From Verrucomicrobiales bacterium (GTDB lineage Bacteria > Verrucomicrobiota > Verrucomicrobiia > Verrucomicrobiales > DEV007): DNA of 64,000 nucleotides. The stretch spans positions 1 to 64,000 of the forward strand of contig JAKISY010000003.1 in the NCBI GenBank assembly GCA_021648365.1, in the 5' to 3' direction. The position numbers and the translations under genes were made by a program. The notes beneath the pieces were generated by a model, which worked only from the letters and a program-made list of their open reading frames with translations, was not told the DNA's origin and did not search any database. Shown here in pieces: positions 54,045 through 63,159 of the stretch (positions within the stretch are counted from its first letter, which is position 1; every line of letters starts with the position of its first letter).

Positions 54045-55240
54045 CATGTTAGAGCCACTATTGAAAGTTTGGAAATATACGGAGGAAAGTATTCTGTTCG
54101 TGGCGGTTGTTCGCGACAACAAATTTTCTCCAATATATATCACAATCAACCATACTGCTAGGCCTTTGATTTAAGGCTTTTCCTGAAATGCCATCCAGAT
54201 CCCGCACAATGCAGCTAGGTCGGATACCCCCTTTGAAATCGCTTCTAGAATTCTCAAGCACCATTTGCGTCCCAAAATCGTTTCGATAATAGCGGCTCAG
54301 TTTTAGGCATTAGATTTATGGGCAATGTTGGATATTATTTGAAACTTCAAGCCAACTATTTCAAATTTGAGTAATCGGCTTCTAAGTTTTCTTTTTTGCG
54401 CGAAGCGAAATACTTAATTCTACGTAGTGGAGTAAAAATGTGAGTAACTATGAGCTCATTCTAAGTTCGACACATGGATGTGTGTATTAATAAGATTCAT
54501 GACATTTATTAGAAACTAAGTTCAATCTATGCGCGTGTTAGCACAAGAAACGCGCATTTCTAATGATAATTGAAATTTAATTCACCTGGATAGAGCAATA
54601 TATGCGCAGTAATTAACATTATGCGAGCAGCCGAGAGGGTTGTGATATGCAATTAAATAACTTTATTTGAATAAAATTACAGTAAAATGTAATCTTGATA
54701 ATTAGATTTACAGTCTACTTGCTTAGATTTAAATCTATATAGATATAGCCACCTATTTTCAGTATGCGCACATTAAGGTTAGATATTCACAATATTTTGA
54801 TACTAAAGTAGTTACGAGTAGGTCTCGGCCCAAAGTATAGTTGAGATATATTAGTTGAAACCTAACTCTGCAAATAACTAAATATTGCTAATTTGAAAGT
54901 ATTTTTAGCCGTAATTTTACTTGTTTACCAAAAAGTGCGTCGCAAAGACGAAATAAAATCTTTACAAATTATTAGATTTTCATTATTTATATTAATGCAA
55001 GCGAAAATTAAAGTCGAAGCCTCCAATGAGATTTAAGAAAGCACATTAAAATACAAAATATCCCTACATTGAAAATCATAAACTTATTTCAAAATCCTCC
55101 TAAACTTCGTCCCATCTAATCCTATGCCCCCCACACTAACGCTCGAAAAATCATCTAACACGTATCTGAAAGGACCAATAGATGAGAGCTCGCATCAAAG
55201 TAATCGTAAATTAGCGCAGCCTGCACAGAGCGAGGGTAAT
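54045..55240. other. Long AT-rich gap without a clear gene
   Basis: About 1.2 kb of AT-rich DNA that contrasts with the gene-dense rest of the window. A minus-strand frame at 54058-54264 is open but has no recognisable domain or start signal. From 54290 to 55080 all six frames are interrupted often. No tRNA, CRISPR or clear inverted repeat was found. It may be a decayed gene, a long regulatory region, or foreign DNA. Confidence 0.5.
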
Positions 55241-55567
55241 ATGGCGACTAAAATAAAGAGCAAAGCTCCCGCAATAGATTTTTTTAGAGTTTCCTCTCAA
55301 GGGCTAACTAGCGATTTTGATCCCGAAGAGCAACAAAGAGTATCAAGTAAGGTTGCCAGTATGAGGGAGGGAAGCGAAGCTATAGGGGAGGCGCTAGAAA
55401 TGAACACCGTCGGCTACGTTGTATTGTATGATGATGATTCTACGCTAGCCTACCGCTACGATCCTGAGTCTGATCCTATGAGACCGCACTTGATTGGTGC
55501 CACAACTAGTCAGCGCGTGTCGATGTCGACTTTACTAAGGAAAATAGTAAATCAGAGCATTTACTAG
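55241..55567 (+). CDS. Small unknown protein of the globin-kinase island
   Basis: A 108-residue protein (ATG 55241; frame open to 55124). I prefer 55241 because of GAGGGTAAT just before it and the basic start MATKIKSKAPAIDFF. The C-terminal half (VGYVVLYDDDSTLAYRYDPE, then MSTLLRKIVNQSIY) suggests a small alpha/beta domain. It does not match a family I recognise. It lies 130 bases before the roadblock gene on the same strand and probably belongs to the same operon. Confidence 0.6.
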   Translation: MATKIKSKAPAIDFFRVSSQGLTSDFDPEEQQRVSSKVASMREGSEAIGEALEMNTVGYVVLYDDDSTLAYRYDPESDPMRPHLIGATTSQRVSMSTLLRKIVNQSIY

Positions 55568-55695
55568 AACTTAGAAATAAATGCGACACTCTTTCCGAGG
55601 AAAGTAGATAAAAGGAACTTACAAATGCCTTTACTGGCAGCTTTTAACAATCTCACTAAAATAAACTAACAAAGATAACTAACTAAAATAATATC

Positions 55696-56070
55696 ATGGC
55701 AATAACATCAAAATCTGACGCTCTGAATACCATTCTTAACACGCTATCGTCTTCCAGTGGCGATATTGAAGCTTCGGCGATCATCTCCTCGGACGGTCTC
55801 ATGATCGCATCAAACTTCCCAGCAGGCTTGGATGAAGACCGCGTGGCGGCTATGGCGGCGGCTCTTTTATCCATGGGTGAGCGAGCTTCTGGCGAACTCT
55901 CACGTGGGGATCTCGATCAAATTTTCATCAAAGGTGAAAATGGTAATTTGATCCTAGTAACAGCAGGCAATGACGGCATGCTGACCACATTGACTACGGC
56001 GAATGCCAAATTGGGCTTAGTGTTTTTAGATATGAAACGAGCAGCTCTAGAAATCGCTCGTATCGTATAA
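55696..56070 (+). CDS. Roadblock/LC7 domain protein (MglB-like)
   Basis: A 124-residue single-domain Roadblock/LC7 protein. The family pattern is clear: ALNTILNTLSSSSGDIEASA, IISSDGLMIASNFPAG, then DRVAAMAAALLSMGERASGE and ILVTAGNDGMLTTLTTANAK. In Myxococcus, MglB acts as GAP for the GTPase MglA; other members serve as dimeric scaffolds. No MglA-like GTPase is present here; the protein may instead regulate the kinase or sense a signal with the globins that follow at once (52 bases). Confidence 0.88.
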   Translation: MAITSKSDALNTILNTLSSSSGDIEASAIISSDGLMIASNFPAGLDEDRVAAMAAALLSMGERASGELSRGDLDQIFIKGENGNLILVTAGNDGMLTTLTTANAKLGLVFLDMKRAALEIARIV

Positions 56071-56121
56071 ACAACACTTATTGATTCTTTCATCTACTTC
56101 TAATACTGAACAAGTAAGCCG

Positions 56122-56721
56122 ATGCCAATCACTACTGATACAAAAAATGGTTGGATAGCTGTTTTCGAGCAGAGCAAAGCGATCACTGGATTTTCGATAG
56201 AGGATGAAGAGCTCATTCGCAATGCTGCGAACAGTTTGTTGCCTCGATCAAAAGACATTGCTGCTGAGTTCTATGAAAAACTTCTCGAATATGAGCCAAC
56301 CGCAAATATTTTGAAGGATTTAAACCTAGGAGAAGAGTTGGTAGACAAGCACCTGAGGCAATGGGTCGAATCATTGCTCAAAGGTCAGTATGACGACTCC
56401 TTCTGGGCTTGGCATTGGGTGATAGGATTGATTCTAGTCCAGTTTAATCTTGATCGAGTCAACCTCACTTCCTTGATAGGTCAGCTGCAGAAAATATTAA
56501 TTAAAAAAGCGTTCGAAATATTCCGAGAAAACTCGGCTGTACAAATAACATTCGCTCTTATTAATCTTACCAGTTGCCTTTCGCTAATCATCCTCAAATC
56601 CTATTCACATGAGTATGACAATGCCATTGCTGCGTCGGGTTTAAAATCATCGGTTTTGAATCGAATGATTTCAATGGAGGTGAAAAACAAAATAAAGAGC
56701 TTCAGCAAAGATGCTGCTTGA
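56122..56721 (+). CDS. Protoglobin-like domain protein lacking the proximal histidine
   Basis: A 199-residue protein with a protoglobin/globin-coupled-sensor fold: IEDEELIRNAANSLLPRSKD, AAEFYEKLLEYEPTANIL, and HLRQWVESLLKGQYDD mirror the following gene. The F-helix reads VIGLILVQFNL, where the neighbour has IVGKVHVKIGL; the proximal His aligns with Leu105. Without that ligand, normal haem binding is unlikely. It may be a haem-free partner, a heterodimer subunit, or bind another ligand. Four hydrophobic segments are as expected for a globin, not membrane spans. Sister of the next gene (57 bases gap). Confidence 0.72.
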   Translation: MPITTDTKNGWIAVFEQSKAITGFSIEDEELIRNAANSLLPRSKDIAAEFYEKLLEYEPTANILKDLNLGEELVDKHLRQWVESLLKGQYDDSFWAWHWVIGLILVQFNLDRVNLTSLIGQLQKILIKKAFEIFRENSAVQITFALINLTSCLSLIILKSYSHEYDNAIAASGLKSSVLNRMISMEVKNKIKSFSKDAA

Positions 56722-56777
56722 ATAAATCAGAATAACACAAACCGATAATAAAAATACAATAACAAACTAATAAAATT

Positions 56778-57320
56778 ATGTCTAGATACGAAAATTACAC
56801 TGAAATGAAAAAATTCGTTGGATTCACCTCTGACGATATCGAGAACCTCAAATCAATGGCTCCCGTTTTTGAAAAACATGGAGCTACACTTACCGATTTT
56901 TTCTATGAAACTCTAGAGTTGTATCCTGAAACAGCTGCCTTGATTGAAGGGCGTGTTGATACGCTTAAATTAACGCATTCGCGTTGGATGGGGGAGTTGT
57001 TTACTGGAGTGGAGGGTGGTTATGACGAAGCTTACTTCAATAACCGTGATATCGTCGGTAAAGTTCACGTTAAAATCGGTCTGGATCCAAGGTGGGTAGA
57101 GGGTGTGATGAACATCATCCGTACTGGCGGTCACGCGGCTTTGTCGCAAGAGCTAGAGTCCGCTGCCGATCTGGGAGCTAAATTCAATTCTCTGTGTAAA
57201 ATACTCGATTTGGATCTCATGGTCATCAACTTATCTTACGCGGACGAGCGTCTCACTAGGCTCGCCACGTTTACCGGCATGAGCCGTAAGCTTATCGAGA
57301 ACTGTATCAACTCCGGATAG
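56778..57320 (+). CDS. Protoglobin
   Basis: A 180-residue single-domain protoglobin that should bind haem b and a gas ligand (O2, NO or CO). The motif RDIVGKVHVKIGLDPRWVEG contains the proximal His97 and the I-G-L signature of globin-coupled sensors. Residues TLTDFFYETLELYPETAAL are also typical, as is LTHSRWMGELF near 65-75. There is no fused output domain, so a partner must transmit the signal. A strong hairpin lies 30 bases downstream. The upstream sister lacks the histidine. Confidence 0.85.
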   Translation: MSRYENYTEMKKFVGFTSDDIENLKSMAPVFEKHGATLTDFFYETLELYPETAALIEGRVDTLKLTHSRWMGELFTGVEGGYDEAYFNNRDIVGKVHVKIGLDPRWVEGVMNIIRTGGHAALSQELESAADLGAKFNSLCKILDLDLMVINLSYADERLTRLATFTGMSRKLIENCINSG

Positions 57321-57349
57321 GCGACTATCTTACTAGGTAAATATTCCAG

Positions 57350-57379
57350 CTCCTTTCGTTGACTTGACAACGAAAGGAG
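57350..57379 (+). terminator. Strong inverted repeat between globin and kinase genes
   Basis: A perfect 12-bp stem (CTCCTTTCGTTG pairing with CAACGAAAGGAG) around the six-base loop ACTTGA, 30 bases after the protoglobin stop. No T-run follows, so it may be a weak terminator, an attenuator or an mRNA-stabilising structure that lowers kinase expression relative to the globins. Confidence 0.65.
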
Positions 57380-57471
57380 TAGCTACCCTCAACGCGCTAT
57401 TAAAAAAGATCCCAACTTAAATTTTCCAGAGCTTTAATTAAATTTAGTAAAATATAACCTTGTTTAAAATT

Positions 57472-58779
57472 ATGGCTAATCGATATGAAATTAAAAATAA
57501 GATCGGGCGAGGAGGAGTTGGAGCTATTTACAAAGCGTATGACAAAACGTTAAAGCGAGATGTCGCGATCAAGCGGCTATTACCTATTGAAGAAACTCAT
57601 CTCAACGATTCTACGAATCACACACTCACTCGCGAAGTAGATGCTCTTTCTCGATTGCACCACCCGAATGTAATCAATCTTTTTGCCTTTGAAGAGGATG
57701 AAGAAGGTCCTTACGTTGTGATGGAATATATCAAAGGTAATACGATCAGAGATATAGTGAAGTATGATGCGATGACATTGGACAATCTTATCAATGTCGC
57801 CAACCAAACTCTAGACCCACTGATTACGGCGCAAGAGCTTGGACTTCTACATCGTGACATCAAACCTGATAATATAATGCTGCAATGGCTGTCTTCGGGC
57901 AGTTTTCAAGTTAAAATACTAGATTTTGGGCTGGCGAAATTTAGCCTTACACCATCGCTGCAAACGCTAGATCAAACAGGAGCTTTCATGGGCTCTATTG
58001 ATTACTTAGCTCCCGAGCAACTTGACCGTCATCCCTTAGATGCTCGGACTGATCTCTACTCGCTTGGCTGCGTATTTTATTATTGTCTCACCCAGCGTTC
58101 TCCCTTCGAGGGCGATACCCCTGCAGAGACGATGAGCAATCACCTAGACCATACTGTCACACACATCTCACAAATCAGGCAAGATGTCCCGCACGCTATA
58201 GCCGAATGGCTAATGCTGTTAATAGCTCGACAACCTGAGCACAGACCTGAAAATGCCAAAGTTGCGTTAGAGCTTTTCAAACAAGCCCGCGAGGGAAATG
58301 TCCCGTTACTTAGCGTATCAGAAACTACGGAGGCGCATTCCTCAAAGGAACAAGCTACTTTGCTAACCGCTACGCATGAGGTTGTCACCAGCCCCGTTGC
58401 TATTGGACCTCCAGGAGCGCTATCTTCTTTGCTGAGCACAATTGACTCAGCTCCGAACAATCGCAAGGCTGCACCTGCGGAAATATCCAGCCCCGTGTTA
58501 CCTCCAGCCAAAATAGCGGTAGTGTCTACGCCTGCTCAGACACTCTGCACGTCTGGTCCCCTGCCTATCAGCACAGGTGTTGTTGCTAAAACCAAACGAA
58601 TCAGTGAGCAATCTAATCCTTCATATCGAGAGCCGTCTCGGTTTTCTAGAAATGTAAAATCTCCTCAAGTTTGGGCAATTGCCGCCCTGACCTTCATCGT
58701 CATAATTTTGACGGGTTTACTGATGGATGAAAAGTCTGATCAAGAAAAGGATAAAAAAATCAACCAATCGATTCCATAA
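57472..58779 (+). CDS. Membrane-anchored Ser/Thr protein kinase
   Basis: A 435-residue Hanks-type kinase. From the ATG at 57472 the nucleotide loop is IGRGGVGAIYKAYD, the catalytic Lys34 is in VAIKRLLP, and the active-site loop is LLHRDIKPDNIMLQ, then ILDFGLAKF and LAPEQLDRH. All key residues are present. A linker of about 130 residues rich in Ser, Thr and Pro follows, then one membrane helix near the C-terminus (IAALTFIVIILTGLLM) with a short charged tail. It lacks a sensing extracellular domain, so its input is probably cytoplasmic, perhaps the adjacent globin or roadblock proteins. TTG 57460 is a less likely start. Confidence 0.88.
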   Translation: MANRYEIKNKIGRGGVGAIYKAYDKTLKRDVAIKRLLPIEETHLNDSTNHTLTREVDALSRLHHPNVINLFAFEEDEEGPYVVMEYIKGNTIRDIVKYDAMTLDNLINVANQTLDPLITAQELGLLHRDIKPDNIMLQWLSSGSFQVKILDFGLAKFSLTPSLQTLDQTGAFMGSIDYLAPEQLDRHPLDARTDLYSLGCVFYYCLTQRSPFEGDTPAETMSNHLDHTVTHISQIRQDVPHAIAEWLMLLIARQPEHRPENAKVALELFKQAREGNVPLLSVSETTEAHSSKEQATLLTATHEVVTSPVAIGPPGALSSLLSTIDSAPNNRKAAPAEISSPVLPPAKIAVVSTPAQTLCTSGPLPISTGVVAKTKRISEQSNPSYREPSRFSRNVKSPQVWAIAALTFIVIILTGLLMDEKSDQEKDKKINQSIP

Positions 58780-58862
58780 CCAGCGGCATAGGTGAAGTTG
58801 CCTGTATACTGCCAACCAAAAAATAAATAATCAAGCTAAAATCTAACTCTAACAAAAAAGCG

Positions 58863-59051
58863 ATGCAATTCCCCAACAAACTTTCAAACAAAAACACACT
58901 ACCGAAACGAGTAAATCGCGATGATCTAGACTGCGCGATATTTAAGGAGCTTTTCAAACAACTACCCAGCTTGCATTGGTTCACACAAGGAGCAGAATGC
59001 CGGTTAATGTATTTCGAGAATGTGACATTAGAATATTGGAGCCCCAAGTAG
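58863..59051 (+). CDS. Possible small unknown protein
   Basis: A 62-residue frame between the kinase and the terminator, rich in Asn, Lys and Leu. It has no clear ribosome-binding site and no recognised motif. It is in the gap where the island's operon ends, so I list it with low confidence only because the length and position allow a small gene. Confidence 0.25.
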   Translation: MQFPNKLSNKNTLPKRVNRDDLDCAIFKELFKQLPSLHWFTQGAECRLMYFENVTLEYWSPK

Positions 59052-59096
59052 TGTATCTTTGATAGCAAGTTCATTGAACGATACTTTTCACCCACA

Positions 59097-59127
59097 AAAA
59101 ACCCGATACCGTGAGGCATCGGGTTCT
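59097..59127. terminator. Probable bidirectional terminator
   Basis: AACCCGATACC and GGCATCGGGTT form an 11-bp stem with one mismatch around GTGA. A run of A lies on one side (CACAAAAAACCC) and of T on the other is short. It lies between the end of the island and the convergent outer-membrane protein gene, where a shared terminator is expected. Confidence 0.7.
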
Positions 59128-59156
59128 TGAATTATTATGAAGGATTAGAAAAATGC

Positions 59157-59696
59157 TTAGAATGCAATTTTCAGACCAACGCGAGCGACTGAGTAGTTTT
59201 CACCAGAAAGACCAGTAGAGCCTTCAGGGAAGTGGTAGATCCAGTCACCGAAAAGACCGAGGCTTCGTGTGATGCGGAAGTCAAGTCCTGCACCCAAGCG
59301 ACCGATGAAGTTGAACTCTCCATCACCGTAGATGAGTCCAGCACCTGCAAGTGCGTAAGGTGCGATTCTATTGATAGGAACACGAATGATCGCATCAACC
59401 GTGTAGTTGTGCCAAAGACCGGCTTCATCAGTATCGACCCACATAGCAGAACCTCCCAAGCCAAAGTAGTCAGAGAAAAAATGCTCTGCTCCAATACCAG
59501 CACCCCAGGTTTTAGACAGAGCGTCTTGATCAGGTTTCACGTAAGCACCAAAGGCGCTGATTGTAGTTTCTGGTCCAAAAAAGGAAGCAGAAGGAGCAGG
59601 TGCACTGCTTTGATAATTGACGGGTGTTCCGCCAAATGCGACTCCGCTAAGCATAAAGCCAGCAGCAATAGTTGTAAGGATAGTTCTAGTTTTCAT
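59157..59696 (-). CDS. Small outer-membrane beta-barrel protein
   Basis: A 179-residue exported protein with a signal peptide (MKTRTILTTIAAGFMLSGVAFG). Alternating strands such as TISAFGAYVKPDQ, TWGAGIGAEHFFSDYFGLGG, GRLGAGLDFRITRSLGLFGD and the terminal VARVGLKIAF, ending in Phe, form the pattern of an eight-stranded porin-like barrel (OmpA/OmpW size). Function unknown. The gene is convergent with the globin-kinase island. Confidence 0.82.
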   Translation of the reverse strand: MKTRTILTTIAAGFMLSGVAFGGTPVNYQSSAPAPSASFFGPETTISAFGAYVKPDQDALSKTWGAGIGAEHFFSDYFGLGGSAMWVDTDEAGLWHNYTVDAIIRVPINRIAPYALAGAGLIYGDGEFNFIGRLGAGLDFRITRSLGLFGDWIYHFPEGSTGLSGENYSVARVGLKIAF

Positions 59697-59855
59697 GATT
59701 AGTAATTGAGATGATGATAGGTGGAAATTTAGGAAATGGCAAGCTTTTTTATGGAAATTATCAAATTTTGTATTTTTATGAAAATTGCTTCTTATTCTTA
59801 ATGGCTTCGCGGGTCTTTTCTTGCTGAACGCCGTTTGTTTCGCTTCAGTTGTAGC

Positions 59856-60649
59856 GTGAGTATTTTTGATCGCTTTTCATTAAGGGGGAAGCACCTGTTC
59901 ATTACAGGAGGACGTCGAGTTTTAGGCAGGGAAATGGCTTGGCTTTGGCGGATGCAGGTGCGGATGTGATATTATCTGGTCGCGAGTTGGAGAGCCTAGA
60001 AGCAACGGTTGCTGATATTCGTGCCTTTGGTAGGGAGGCGGTGATCGTGCAGGCGGATATGGGCAATGCGAAAGAATGCGAGCAAGCGTGTCAGCGGGTC
60101 TTAGATGAAAACGGACCAATTGATATTTTGCTTAACAATGTGGGAGGTAGGTTGATCGATATCCCTGCGAAAGAGTTGCCCTTAGAGCAGTGGCAAAAGA
60201 TCGATTTGAACCTGATGAGCACTTTCCTGTGCACCAAAATCATTGGTGGTGCTATGTTGAAGCGGGAAACTCCTGATAGGGTGATCAATATCGCTTCGAT
60301 GTCGGGTATGATCGCTAACCGAGGTGCTGGCGGACGCTGTTATGAGACATCGAAAGCGGCGATCATACAGTTCACTCGTGCCACAGCAGCTGACTGGGCA
60401 TCGCGCGAGGTGACGGTGAATGCGATTTGTCCTGGAGGCTTCAAGACCGCACCCAATCAAAAGTGGTCAAGGGAGAATCCGGAGGTGATCGAATCCTTCA
60501 ATACTCAGATACCGATGGAGAAATTTGGCGAGCCAGAAGAGCTAGGTCCCTTGGCTGTGTATTTGGCGAGTGATGCTTCACGATACATGACGGGTGCCGC
60601 TTTGCTGATCGATGGAGGCTATACGCTTTGGTGTGCAATTATCCATTGA
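59856..60649 (+). pseudogene. SDR-family oxidoreductase with one frameshift
   Basis: A classical SDR. GTG at 59856 gives a normal start, VSIFDRFSLRGKHLFITGGR and RVLGREMA, which includes the cofactor loop. One base is missing after ATGGCT near 59939, so the rest (LALADAGADVILSGRELES onward) is in the next frame. The second part is complete: NVGG, VINIASMSG, YETSK, NAICPGG and a normal GAALLIDGGYTLW end. Thus either a recent one-base loss or a sequencing error. The gene resembles the remnant at 53261. It is convergent with the broken amidohydrolase. Confidence 0.75.
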
Positions 60650-61397
60650 AGAATACTTTCGCCGCGGTGTCGCGCAGGATCCAGTTTTTGTCTTCGGTGC
60701 CGAGGGATTCATCGAGGCGTTTTTTGATGAGGTCGATGGCGTTGGCGTAGTGGTGACCGCGGACTATTTGATAGGAGCCAGTCGCTGGCCCACATGATTC
60801 TGTTGGCACCGAAGGTGTCGCGGAGACGAAGGATCATCGGTCCTAGATCGGTATAAGGTGCCGCTTTTTTGCCAAAGGCATAAAAGGCTGAAGCTTTCAC
60901 ATGAGTGTTTTCGAAGTCGGCTAACTTGCATAATTGGTCGAGGTCGATTTTTTCGATGATGCCACTGGCTCTTATCCTGGAAAATGATCGATGACAACAG
61001 GCGTTTTGGGGAACTGCTCGCACATCGCCGCGATGGCGGGTAGGGCTTCTGGATTGGATAGCGGACACATGGCGAGACCGTGATCGGCTCCATATCTCCA
61101 CATCGCTATCATGCCAGGGGCTTTCACCCAAGCTTCGACGGGCTCTTTTTTCCCCGCGCGCAGGCGAAAACCGCGTATGCCTTGATGTCGCAGTTTTTCC
61201 ATGGAGCTTTTGATGTTGTCGGCATTTTCGTCGATGACTGCGACACCAGAAAATACGTTGGGGTATTTTTTGATTATGTCGAGCATGTAGCGGTTGCCAT
61301 ATTTGTAAAAGCTCATTTGGATCAGGACGACTCGGGTCACTCCTGTGGGGCGGCTGTGAGTGAAGAGCTGCTCTGGTGTGAAGCTTGCTGGCTTCAT
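60639..61397 (-). pseudogene. Amidohydrolase, 5'-truncated with two frameshifts
   Basis: Remnant of a metal-independent or metal-dependent amidohydrolase_2 TIM-barrel enzyme. The first part, VVLIQMSFYKYGNRYMLDII, then KYPNVFSGVAVIDEN and TPVVIDHF, ends with an in-frame stop near 60976. A one-base shift then gives RIRASGIIEKIDLDQLCKLA and ASAFYAFGKKAAPYTDLGP. A second shift near 60775 gives YQIVRGHHYANAIDLIKK and the natural end AAKVFFNG at 60639. The normal N-terminus with the HxH metal site is missing before MKPASFTPEQL. The gene is 9 bases from the DUF1501 gene on the same strand. Confidence 0.75.
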
Positions 61398-61406
61398 GTT
61401 TTCTTT

Positions 61407-62858
<1,452 letters not shown>

Positions 62859-63159
62859 GGTGTCTTTAAATGGGCAGCTTTTTGAATTTAGACGGGTTCA
62901 GTCGGGATGCTAGATATTTTGTGTGCATGTTTATGGCTTACCCTGAGCGACCGCTGCTCTCATTAGCCCTGGTTGATGGAAATGAAAAATCCGGTGCAGT
63001 TTTGCAGGGTTCAGTAATTGCCATGGTGCGAAGGCTTGACGGTAGAACTAATTACTGTTCTAATCAATAAAGATGAATCATCTGCTCGACTAGCCTCTCT
63101 GCAATCGTGGTTAGGCAATAAAAGGGCAACGATGGTGAAAAAGTGAATTCCTAGCATTT
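62859..63159. other. Intergenic region upstream of DUF1501 gene
   Basis: About 300 bases without a convincing gene. A plus-strand frame at 62870-63070 shows no recognised motif. The stretch likely holds divergent promoters for the DUF1501 gene and the exported toroid protein. Confidence 0.45.

Noticed and set aside
54058..54264. Minus-strand 68-codon frame in the AT-rich gap
   Set aside because: No start signal, no recognisable domain and surrounded by frequent stops; not listed as a gene.
62870..63070. Open frame of 66 codons before the toroid gene
   Set aside because: No motif or ribosome-binding site; likely chance in a promoter region.
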